A DNA stretch of 64,000 nt from Symbiodinium kawagutii (Eukaryota > Sar > Dinophyceae > Suessiales > Symbiodiniaceae). A program made the translations under genes and the position numbers. The notes beneath the pieces are model-generated. The model did not search any database. It was not told the DNA's origin and saw nothing but the letters and a program-made list of their open reading frames with translations. Location: contig VSDK01006225.1 in the NCBI GenBank assembly GCA_009767595.1, positions 550,209 through 614,208 on the forward strand, given 5' to 3'. Position 1 is the first letter of the stretch. The number at the start of each line of letters is the position of its first letter. This document shows, piece after piece, positions 56,401-63,689 of the stretch.

Positions 56401-58919
56401 ATGAAATCCTCACCAGACATACTTTGATGTTTCTTGTTGCTCAACAAACAACCCACTCGAAACCGAGATCCTTCATCAATGCCCAAAACGAAATGCCAAC
56501 TTTCTTGGGTTTCGGGGTGAAGCCAAGTACCACCATCAGCCTGCATGGTTGCCCACTTGGGAGAAATTTCTTCCATGGACGCTACAGGACGAGGTTTGGG
56601 ATGTTGTTGCTCATCACAAACAGAACATTTGAACTTCCTGGCCACCTCTAACACCTTTGGATCCGCATTTCGCTTCTTCAAGGCTCGAATGAGATACTCC
56701 TTGCTACAATGGCCCGTGGCAGAGTGGATTCGTTTCAACCGTCGCATGATTTGTTTTTCATCCATGGCATGGTCCCCTGAGGTTTGCTGGTCATCCGTGG
56801 GATCCTGTTGACTGGGGTCATTGCCATCAACCATTATTTCATCTTGCCCATCATCACCAGCAGCCATAGCAACCTTATCGGTGAGTAACCCAAAATGGTC
56901 TCCCTGGTCACCCTCATGTCTATTCATGGCATGTTGCAGTGATCCATGGATGTTCGCTTCGTCTTGCAGTTCCGGCAAAAGATTGGACCAGCGATCACTG
57001 GCCTGGAGGTGACTCAACACTCTTTTTGCAAACTCGGGAGTATAGTACGCGGACCTGCGACAGACATTGTGTCCCTCGCATTTCCCATGCTGGTGATCGC
57101 CTGAGCATCGCAAATTCATGTGAGCTGCTAGGGAGGCATCAGATGTCATTATCTTCCAGCCTTTTCCCAGCAAGGCTCCATCAGCATCCTTCAGACCTAC
57201 TTGACAGCCTTTACAAATGCCGAAAAAGCAGGAAAGTTCGTTCTCGAGCTTTCGAAACATAGGAAGATTCCAGCCCTCACATTTCTCTGAGAGCTCAATC
57301 ACAAAAACACACCCATGAGCATGTGCATGCCGAGCTAGCTCAACTGCGCCCTCATACTGAAGTTTGGCGCGCTTACGTTTCAACTCAAGTTCTTTACACT
57401 GCTTGGGGTTCCTCCTATTCAGTCTTTGCATAGGACTATAGGGACCACACTCAGGGCTAATCCAAAGGACACGAGGTTTCTCCTCCGATATCAACCGCTT
57501 CACCAGATTACGACCTTCAACCGTCTCAATATCGCCCCCATTCCAATGGGACACCCTCTTAGCCGACTTACTTCCAAACTTCTCGTGACACAGCCGGGTG
57601 AGTTCACTGTTTTCCGAACAACAAACTTCCAAAAGAAGAGTCTTATCCCTATGAACAAGAAACGACCAATCACTTTCAAAACTCCTACACATGTTTAAAA
57701 CAAGTTGTTTCGACTTTTGTGAACTCAAGGGCCTGGTGATGGATGCTTCACCATGATCTTCGTCTAGACTGGGCTCGCCTGGACCTTGGTCTGCTTTGCC
57801 GGGCCCTGGTCGTCGATCTTCATGTTCGGGTCCTTGCGATCCAGAGCTTGCTGTCGTCGAAGATCCTGAAGCTTGATCTCCAGCTTGGCAATCTGTTCCT
57901 CGGCTGTCTCGAGATCGGAGTCGCCGTCGGTTGGAATCATCTGGAAGGAGGAGCCCGTGGCCGCGGACGAACTTCCAGGTGAGCGGTGAGGGGGGTACTT
58001 CGGATGAGGTGCCACCTTGTTCTTGGTCTTGCTTTGCTCCACGTTGGTCACATAGGTGAGGAAGCGCGTCATGCGCCAGTTCACGGTCTCTTCCTGAACT
58101 GTTTGCTGGCACCAAGCGACGTACTGCTTCTCGTGGAGCATCACATCCTGGTATGTGCGATTCGCATGCTCGCCGAACCCCATCTTGTCCATGGCCACAG
58201 GAGGGATCATGGCCATGATGATGGATGTGCCCTTGGACAAGAGCTGGGCGATGGTCTCGTTGCCCGTCAGGGTCATCTGCAGTTCTTGACGGCAGAACTG
58301 TTGGAGGTCGCCCTTCTTCTTGGAGGCCTTGGTCATGGCTTTCATCATGTCCTGGTACTGATGCTGTTCGGATGCCTTGTGCTCCGCTTGGAGTTCCTGA
58401 AGTCGGGCTTCCAACTGGCACCGCTTCCACTCTGGAGGCGGGGTCTCCCCAAACTCCTGAATCTTCTGCACCAACGTGGCCTTCGTCTCGGAGACCATTG
58501 CTAGAGCTCTGAGGAACTTGCCGTTGGGAGTTCTGCACTTGAGGGGAAGCACTGTTCGGAGAACTGTGGCATTCGAAAGGTTCGATGAAAGAAGGTGGCA
58601 GCTGAAACTGAACATGTTTGGCTGACTTGGTCTTACTTACCGTGGGCTGACAGTTATCTATCACCTCTTTGCCTCCTGAAATCCTGAACTCGTGGTGACC
58701 GTGACGATTATCAAAATGACACACCTCACGATCCCTGCTACCATAACTATCACCACCATGATCATGGAAAACCAAACACTCTTGAATGAAAGGCTTTGGA
58801 TTCGGAGGGACATCTGAGTGCACCTCAGATTGATTGGAAATGTTGGTGTCTCGGGAGAAATCGACTTCCTTCCAGGGAAAGTTCGAGACTTTTCCATTGG
58901 GCCCTGGAAGGTGCTGTCC
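53493..58919 (-). CDS. Retrotransposon ORF3: Pol (extra domain, integrase, RT, RNase H)
   Basis: The frame is open from the gag TAG to a TAA at 53493, but the part overlapping ORF2 (to about 57764) is probably untranslated. Domains: a Rossmann/methyltransferase-like region about 57660-57000 (see its own entry); integrase zinc finger HX4H (56724, 56709) and CX2C (56625, 56616); integrase core with GID (about 56475), D at 56340-56342 and E at 56232-56234, a DX35E spacing; a reverse transcriptase with KGDVSGAF (Asp 54846), AAYGLVQAPLEWY and the catalytic VDD at 54567-54575; RNase H with WVDAAHA (Asp 54099) and SSASAE. No ATG directs the frame at the TAG, so expression must use readthrough, frameshifting or splicing. 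Confidence 0.9.
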   Translation of the reverse strand, partial: GQHLPGPNGKVSNFPWKEVDFSRDTNISNQSEVHSDVPPNPKPFIQECLVFHDHGGDSYGSRDREVCHFDNRHGHHEFRISGGKEVIDNCQPTVSKTKSAKHVQFQLPPSFIEPFECHSSPNSASPQVQNSQRQVPQSSSNGLRDEGHVGAEDSGVWGDPASRVEAVPVGSPTSGTPSGAQGIRTASVPGHDESHDQGLQEEGRPPTVLPSRTADDPDGQRDHRPALVQGHIHHHGHDPSCGHGQDGVRRACESHIPGCDAPREAVRRLVPANSSGRDRELAHDALPHLCDQRGAKQDQEQGGTSSEVPPSPLTWKFVRGHGLLLPDDSNRRRLRSRDSRGTDCQAGDQASGSSTTASSGSQGPEHEDRRPGPGKADQGPGEPSLDEDHGEASITRPLSSQKSKQLVLNMCRSFESDWSFLVHRDKTLLLEVCCSENSELTRLCHEKFGSKSAKRVSHWNGGDIETVEGRNLVKRLISEEKPRVLWISPECGPYSPMQRLNRRNPKQCKELELKRKRAKLQYEGAVELARHAHAHGCVFVIELSEKCEGWNLPMFRKLENELSCFFGICKGCQVGLKDADGALLGKGWKIMTSDASLAAHMNLRCSGDHQHGKCEGHNVCRRSAYYTPEFAKRVLSHLQASDRWSNLLPELQDEANIHGSLQHAMNRHEGDQGDHFGLLTDKVAMAAGDDGQDEIMVDGNDPSQQDPTDDQQTSGDHAMDEKQIMRRLKRIHSATGHCSKEYLIRALKKRNADPKVLEVARKFKCSVCDEQQHPKPRPVASMEEISPKWATMQADGGTWLHPETQESWHFVLGIDEGSRFRVGCLLSNKKHQSMSGEDFIEFYERYWKPFLGKPATIRVDPAGAFRGEKLDNYLLQQNIFMEHIPAEAHWQIPLVERAIQTTKNMMTTIHGEFPELSPRELFCRSIWAQNFRDQYLGFSPVQHLLGKNPNENGELHEHGTGSPPVLTEKGLSAEFGRDEACRKRTEQIFIEEQYKQRLQRAARAGSRKCPVYQPGDLVFYWRKQLSGENKKHGKQAFRTGAFLGPARVLATETRQNEDGSIRPGSCVWLFRGSRLIKAAPQQLRSASDREQAWSELQEDRVIPWTISGMLSTSERKTYDDITGEAPTEEELMDVDLEELAEPSTPLPPEVPIPVPSHRYRRKGPDPNFGAGQRPAKQARQLGEEEIEEDDLLCMAAEKSSAHLEEPDNCLEINIDLPEKKTARKGHWIRNLDCYLLNQVKKNHVEVNERRLTPSEQEKFKEAKYKEVKNYIMAKVFEKIPVEKRPDRSQVLKMRWVLTWKTDQEEAEPPKAKARAVILGYQDPLYEHRPTASPTMGRATRQLFLIMCAAYGMLVEKGDVSGAFLQGRALQDDIFVEPLPEICEHLDLPPQSITRLTKAAYGLVQAPLEWYLTIDSFLLNLGFERQKSDPCCWGLFDSEDKPIGFVCGHVDDFLFGGRSDDPRWQQIRQEIQSKFKWGQWESKKFIQCGVEIQQREDFSFTLSQPTFLDQVSEIHVSKNRFQEKESPTTAAEQQQLRSVLGCLSWHAGQVAMELSAPVGIYLSKINKSTVEDIIEVNKILRKAKSRQSNVMVIHKLDPSDLLLATWVDAAHANRADGSSTKGILVGCSTSRLLDGALEVVNPVYWNSSKITRVCRSSASAETRAAVDGEDQMYALRFQLSEFQGHYANVWCTDETVNQTRGILISDSKNLYDRLSQTMMTLRGAEKRSDIESICLKEAISYNGVILRWVNGESQLSNSLTKENELHQLFLFSSRNGRWRIVYDEDLVSGKKRKALGLGALDAKMASEDF
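57000..57660 (-). other. Extra Pol domain, Rossmann / cytosine-methyltransferase-like
   Basis: Before integrase, Pol reads LLLEVCCSENSELTRLC (a motif-I-like start), then GGDIETVEGRNLVKRLI, PRVLWISPECGPYSPM (compare the PCQPFS motif IV of DNA C5-methyltransferases; Cys codon 57447-57449), VFVIELSEKCEGW where C5-methyltransferases have ENV, and a C-terminal Cys/His-rich stretch (MNLRCSGDHQHGKCEGHNVC). Comparable domains with LMEVFC and SPxCGPWS motifs occur, as I recall, in other dinoflagellate copia proteins. The fold and the activity are my inference. Confidence 0.55.
57764..58615 (-). CDS. Retrotransposon ORF2 in the +1 frame, coiled-coil protein
   Basis: A true ATG at 58615, preceded by an in-frame TAA, opens 283 codons shifted +1 relative to gag and pol. 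Visible features: TPPPEWKRCQLEARLQEL (residues about 58-75), a segment GFGEHANRTYQDV...YVAWC (about 146-169) resembling the short FGKxxG..Y..V...Y..W motif of DUF3820/ExoX-C-like domains, an RMTRFLTYV stretch, a Ser/Pro linker and a C-terminal coiled coil (about 237-262). The overlapping pol frame is low-complexity (Gly, Pro, Ser, His, Arg), so ORF2 is the better protein here. Similar segments occur, as I recall, in dinoflagellate copia polyproteins. Confidence 0.75.
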   Translation of the reverse strand: MFSFSCHLLSSNLSNATVLRTVLPLKCRTPNGKFLRALAMVSETKATLVQKIQEFGETPPPEWKRCQLEARLQELQAEHKASEQHQYQDMMKAMTKASKKKGDLQQFCRQELQMTLTGNETIAQLLSKGTSIIMAMIPPVAMDKMGFGEHANRTYQDVMLHEKQYVAWCQQTVQEETVNWRMTRFLTYVTNVEQSKTKNKVAPHPKYPPHRSPGSSSAATGSSFQMIPTDGDSDLETAEEQIAKLEIKLQDLRRQQALDRKDPNMKIDDQGPAKQTKVQASPV

Positions 58920-60779
58920 CTATTCTACAAAATCGCCGTGCAGAGACCCAAAGGATTTGTACCTCTGGGTGCTGTTTGCAAAAACATCATCAGTCATTGG
59001 AAAAACTTGGTGACCGCTGTCCGTACGCTCCAACTTGATCACTCTGGAAGGGTCAACGGCCTTCAAGATACATTCATCCTTGCTGAAGTCGACCACAGCA
59101 CCAAGGGCACGAAGGGCTGAAATGCCTAACAAGATAGGCTGCTGAGGGATGTCATGGACTGCTACATCCATCAGTCCAAGCCTTTCTCCCAAAGGAACTT
59201 CAACTTGGGCTGTGCTCAAGCATGTGGTGCGGCCGTTGTTGCCAAACTTGAAGCTGGGGCGACGATCAAAGGAGATGTCCACTTTTCTCTCATGGCCCTT
59301 GGCCTTGTTGAGCAGCTGAATCTGCTCTAGGGCATCGGCAGATCCTACCGAGGCTGTGGCACCACCATCGATGATTGCCTTCCCAGATTCCACCAGCTTG
59401 GAGACGTTGTAGGACAGCTGTTCCATAGCGAGTTCTTCTGATGCATAGGCCGTAGCCACTGGCTCCATGTAAAAGACTACATGGGCTCCACCGCTCTTGT
59501 TGCCTTTGTCCCCTGCTGATCCTCCATCACGCTCAGGGCACTCTGCAGTGCGGTGGCGGCCCCCACAACGATAGCACTTGATTCCTGGATCCTGCTTCCA
59601 TCGTGGAGTGTCTTTTCTGGTAGGAAAGAACTTCCTAGATCTCCTCATCATACTTTGTTTCTCTCTAGCATCCTTCAGAGTCCTCTTGTTCTGCTGGATT
59701 GTCTGGTATGCCTCAGCCGCTGCTTCTGCGAGATGGATGTACTCTTCCTTCTCATCGTCATCCAACCATTCTGGCGGCTCATCAGAAATCTCTTCTTCAT
59801 TCATGAAGATCTCTTCTATGTCCTCCGCCAGCATCGCTGAGGCCCGAGAATCTCTTCGCTTGAGGTCTTCATCTGTCCAGTTCAATCGCAAAGCGTCTTC
59901 CACTCGGCGCGTTGAGAACTGGTTCTTCAGATTCGCTGTGATCATGGCACGTTCTGCTGCATCCAGTCCAGACCTCTGCAATAGCATCCATGCTACGACG
60001 AAATCCGGTAGGAATTTCTGGGCTTCCTCAAACCCCCGAGACGACGCTTCACGCACCGTTGTCGCATGCTGGGCTTGTCCTTCGTGGAAGCCTTGCCAGC
60101 GGCGATCATACCAGTCACTGCGATTCTGAGACCACCAGCCTTGATTATCTCGATCCCAGTTCCAATCCTGCCATTGCTCCGAAGGGTCTGCCACATCTTC
60201 CTGTTCTTCATCATCATCATCTTCCAACAGCCGACCATTGTCACCAAAGGGACCTGCTCCTCTTCGAGGCGAATCTCCTCGATGGCTGTGAGCTGTTGAT
60301 GATGGTCGCATAGATCTTGTCGCTCGGCTCATGCCACTGCCAGATGGAGCTTGTAGAGAGCTATCTTCCCCATACTCTGCAATAGCTTCACCCAGTGTTC
60401 GACGAGCCTCATACAGCGCTTCTTGGTGCCGTGCTATCCATGCACTCATGCTCTCACCTTTCCTTCGCTTCACTTGATAGAAAAATCTACTGATTGTTCT
60501 ACCTGCTTCGGCCAGAGTAGGAGCTTGGACCTTGTCTTTCAAGTAGTCCAGGAGATCCTGAGCACCCCTCTCGTGGCTGATCCATCCTGGTGCCTTGTGT
60601 TGCACCAAGACTCTGGCATGCCCTTCCAAGGCAGTCTGAAGCCTTGGACCAGCTAAGCTGCGTTTCCGCCACTCCAGCGTCTCGACATAGTTCAATGCCG
60701 CACGACGGTATGGAATGTACAGCTCAGCACTCCCATCATAGATTGGAATTCCATCCTTGTTGTAACGAAGTTCAGCCAT
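58920..60779 (-). CDS. Retrotransposon ORF1: Gag-protease
   Basis: The first in-frame ATG is at 60779, giving 619 residues; the frame is open upstream but has no earlier ATG I can support. In order: a helical Gag-like region (with YQVKRRKGESMSAWIARHQE), an acidic DDDDEEQED tract, a Trp-rich stretch (WQDWNWDRDNQGWW), a zinc knuckle C402-x2-C405-x3-H409-x4-C414, and an aspartic protease active site IIDGGATASVG with D471 (DGGA in place of the usual D(S/T)GA). It ends in TAG at 58920-58922, in the same frame as pol. Gag packages the RNA; the protease matures the polyprotein. Confidence 0.9.
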   Translation of the reverse strand: MAELRYNKDGIPIYDGSAELYIPYRRAALNYVETLEWRKRSLAGPRLQTALEGHARVLVQHKAPGWISHERGAQDLLDYLKDKVQAPTLAEAGRTISRFFYQVKRRKGESMSAWIARHQEALYEARRTLGEAIAEYGEDSSLQAPSGSGMSRATRSMRPSSTAHSHRGDSPRRGAGPFGDNGRLLEDDDDEEQEDVADPSEQWQDWNWDRDNQGWWSQNRSDWYDRRWQGFHEGQAQHATTVREASSRGFEEAQKFLPDFVVAWMLLQRSGLDAAERAMITANLKNQFSTRRVEDALRLNWTDEDLKRRDSRASAMLAEDIEEIFMNEEEISDEPPEWLDDDEKEEYIHLAEAAAEAYQTIQQNKRTLKDAREKQSMMRRSRKFFPTRKDTPRWKQDPGIKCYRCGGRHRTAECPERDGGSAGDKGNKSGGAHVVFYMEPVATAYASEELAMEQLSYNVSKLVESGKAIIDGGATASVGSADALEQIQLLNKAKGHERKVDISFDRRPSFKFGNNGRTTCLSTAQVEVPLGERLGLMDVAVHDIPQQPILLGISALRALGAVVDFSKDECILKAVDPSRVIKLERTDSGHQVFPMTDDVFANSTQRYKSFGSLHGDFVE

Positions 60780-60930
60780 GAATGCAGTAACCAAAATTGA
60801 TGTCACTTGGTTGCGGGTTCTCCCGCAGTTGACCAACTCCCTGCAGTTGCTATAAGACCACGGTCTTCCCAGCGGCAGCAGAGAAACGGAAAATGCCCTG
60901 GATGCCGATCCCCCTCTTTAGGGTTCACGG

Positions 60931-60941
60931 CTCCGCTACCA
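60931..60941 (-). promoter_or_regulatory. Primer-binding site for initiator tRNA-Met
   Basis: Directly after the 5' LTR the minus strand reads TGGTAGCGGAG. It is complementary to a tRNA 3' end CTCCGCTACCA. The implied acceptor stem starts with A1:U72, the hallmark of eukaryotic initiator tRNA-Met, the usual primer of copia elements. The next bases (CCGTGAACCC) might extend the pairing only if the host tRNA matches. Confidence 0.8.
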
Positions 60942-61060
60942 TGCGAGCCGGCACTCAACCCAAGACCCCGCGACGATTTCCTCACAGGAACTGAAAGGGG
61001 TACTTGAACCAGAGTTCCAATCCACGTGTTGTGAATGATGTGTGGTTCAATAGAATTGCA
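60942..61060 (-). repeat. 5' LTR (119 bp)
   Basis: Read on minus it starts TGCAATTC and ends GGCTCGCA, so it has the canonical TG...CA ends. It matches 53363-53481 at 118 of 119 positions; the difference is A here versus G at the plus-strand text TTCAATrGAATTG. It is very short for a copia LTR. Confidence 0.95.
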
Positions 61061-61121
61061 TATATATATATGTATACGTGTAAACTATGTATATAGAAAT
61101 CCATGAGTTCACATGGGGCAC

Positions 61122-61294
61122 CGTTGGGACCCCGACTATGTCGCACCACCGTTCCGCTCCTCACGTGTCTCAGGGCATCCATCTGACATTGCTCCAGCTG
61201 TGCGGCCGCCTTGAGATCCTCAGCGCGACTGGTGAAGCGATCCGAAAACAGCGGAGCGACCATGGGTTTTTTGGTGAATTTCATCAGCTTCAAG
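61122..61294 (-). CDS. Exon just upstream of the retrotransposon
   Basis: Acceptor AATCATCAG and donor GTGCCC bound the frame KPMVAPLFSDRFTSRAEDLK, then AAAQLEQCQMDALRHVRSG and TVVRHSRGPN. The composition is strongly coding. The retrotransposon LTR begins about 60 bp into the following intron, in the same orientation. It could be a 5' exon of the DUF3626-like gene or belong to another gene. Confidence 0.5.
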
Positions 61295-61649
61295 CTGATG
61301 ATTCAAAACATTAGCTTATTAGATGATGAAAATCAGCTGGTGAAGCTTCAAAAGCTGCTGATGTTCATCATCTAAGAAGTAGCATGTTTCAAAGCGCATT
61401 GTTTTTTAACCATTCTGTATCATGTTGTTTACTGTGGTTTGCTGAATCGTTCTTGATCATTGTTTTGATCATTCTTGATCATCATGTGTTTTAAATCATT
61501 CAAAAGCTTGGAGATTCAAAGTTGAGGGATGCAGCTGCCAGTTCCAGCGACATGGAACAGCGTGGAACCACCACCATTGAAACCGCTGCTTTACCTCAAC
61601 AAAAATCTGATTTTCCCAGCTGCCAGGGGGATCATTTACCGCGGGTAAT

Positions 61650-62220
61650 CACGTGATACGAGAAGTCCAATGTCGCTGGTCACCTCTGGCTGCCCAGAAC
61701 CATCAGTCAGTTGAACCAGTCCACAGCAAGGGTGACAAGGCTTGTGCACATCTTTTAAATCGCCTTTTCAGGAGAACATTAATCAATCCCTACGGCGCCT
61801 TACGGCCCACACCACTTGACTTAGCGCAAAGCCACCAGTTATCCTGGCTACTGAGGAACCCTGTGAAGCCAACGTGGCGCTTGGCAGAGCAGTCATGGTC
61901 AGCTGCGATTGAATCTTTGTGCAGGTTCATCAGGGGGCGATGGCAACGTCGGGTATCAGTTGGGAGATCCCTTGTTGCTGTGGCCACAAACAGAAGCACC
62001 AAAAAAAGCACCAGAGAATGTGCCCAAAACAGGTTTACCTCCAATCAGTGAGGTGCTGCAAGTTGCTATCATCATTCGTGGAACATCAGCCGCAGTTTGG
62101 GGGCTGAACATCTTTAGTCATGCGCGGAGTTATGACGTCTACGGAGTCTGCAGAAATACCAGGTACATCGACGTAGCATGTTCTGGAGGCATTCCGAAGG
62201 TTGGTGAAACGACTGCAACG
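61650..62220. other. Coding-like island upstream of a CAA repeat
   Basis: Plus-strand frames include LINPYGALRPTPLDLAQSHQ and VYGVCRNTRYIDVACSGG, leading into a Gln-rich CAA tract. A minus frame includes CHRPLMNLHKDSIAADHDC. The strand and exon structure are unresolved, and no family is recognised. Confidence 0.3.
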
Positions 62221-62332
62221 ACAACCACAACCACAAGCACAACCACTAACAACAACCGACAACAACAACAACAACAACAACAACAACAGCAACAACAACA
62301 ACAACAACACCAACAACAGCAACAACAACATG
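62220..62332 (+). repeat. CAA microsatellite (poly-Gln if translated)
   Basis: ACAACCACAAC-type repeats pass into a long CAA run with CAG interruptions. In one plus frame this encodes polyglutamine within an open frame starting upstream at 61909. Confidence 0.9.
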
Positions 62333-63185
62333 GATTTCCCATGAATCATCGTAGGCCACGGTCAATCAGCCAGGCATCCGCAGCACTGACCACGGGTTTC
62401 CAGGTGGCTTGCTCATCATCCAGCATCCCACAGGACAACAGCTGGCATCCTGAGATGGCCCTGATGTGGAGAGATGCACCATGCTGCTGGATGTTTAAAA
62501 TATAACATGTGTCTGAATATAAGAAAACCGTTATCATGTCATATCTAATCATATCTATAGCCTACGGCTATGTACCATCATATTTGTATCTGGAACATGT
62601 GATCCTGCAGTCCTGCACACGACTAGCGACTTGCAGTGCAAAGCTGGGTGTTTTGTGGCAATGTGTTCGACGCTTCCATAGATTTTAGGTCGCACAATAA
62701 CATACGAGCGTTGAAATTTCAGCAACTGTGGGTGACTAGCAGCTAGCGCAAATTGTCTTTCTGGCTTCTCTCAACGACGACTCTGATGTTGGCCACCATT
62801 TCAACCCTAGCGAAATTCCTTTCGCGGCCTGTGATTTGTCATGATTCCCACTTCTATTGTCGATTACATACCTGTGGCCATCGATTGAGGAGGGTGATGA
62901 CGACGATGAGTGTTGATAAGCCTGTGGTAGGTCCATGCCATCTATGAATTATTATCTGATACCTTCTGGTGATCTACAGTATTCTACAGTTCACAATGGA
63001 AAATCCACCAAGTACCCAGGGTTTCCCATTTTTTCCCAGCGTTTCTCAGGGTTTCTCCCTCTAAAACATGGTAATTCTCCCTTGCCAAGTTCTACCTTAG
63101 CTGATGGCTGCACCAGCTGAACCGGCCCCAGCTGACCCGCCTCCATTGCCGAAACGAGCTACGCAAGTCGCTTTCTTTCATGTCT

Positions 63186-63400
63186 TCAGTGACCTGACGA
63201 CACGCCATGAAAGTCATACGTGGCCATGGCTGCGAAGCTGTCTCCGCAACGGATTTCCTCAAGGCTCAACGAACCCCCAGGATGCCCCGCATTTGATCCC
63301 TTCAATTTCTCAGGTTTTGCAGCTGGAAATATATCCAACACCGTGCAACCCAAAGATCTGTACTGAGCTTTGGATCCCATCCCTGGGTGCCTTGTCGATG
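63186..63400. other. Coding-like island, strand unresolved
   Basis: On plus, an ATG at 63104 opens MAAPAEPAPADPPPLPKRAT, then HVFSDLTTRHESHTWPWL, to a possible donor CTCAG|GTTTTG. On minus, AAKPEKLKGSNAGHPGGSLS followed by CGDSFAAMATYDFHG runs to GTCAG|GTCACT. Both look like proteins. A codon-usage or transcript check would decide. Confidence 0.35.
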
Positions 63401-63689
63401 CAAGCACCTGTTGGGATCTCCATGGATTCGGATTCTCATCGTATTGATCACAGCCAACAAGACAACAAAACTAAGGAATTGATGTCTAAGAATAGTTACT
63501 AGGAATTACACCGGCATAGACCCCAGATAGAACATGTATGGACAACAAGGTTGGGGTAGGGAATCAAGTAGGTTCTAATGTTTGATCAACAACTGTTGTC
63601 AATGATTTCGATGAAAATGTCAAATGCCATGCTCTCAAGTCTGAAGGCATCTTCTGAATCTTGACTTGAAATTTTCCGATTTCCATTTC

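Larger units (their letters stand above)
53363..61060 (-). mobile_element. Ty1/copia-type LTR retrotransposon (7698 bp)
   Basis: The element has 119-bp LTRs that differ at one position, a primer-binding site directly inside the 5' LTR, and genes in copia order: gag, protease, integrase, reverse transcriptase, RNase H. It lies in a TA-rich microsatellite; both flanks begin with TATA repeats, so a target-site duplication cannot be delimited. The near-identical LTRs imply recent insertion. Unlike most copia elements it shows three ORFs (0, +1, 0), a TAG between gag-protease and the rest, an extra domain before integrase, and no visible polypurine tract. Confidence 0.95.

Noticed and set aside
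57764-58580. Pol-frame translation over ORF2 taken as an N-terminal Pol domain
   Set aside because: The sequence is Gly/Pro/Ser/His/Arg-rich without motif, while the +1 frame gives an ordered protein. The absence of stops follows from few T-ending codons in ORF2.
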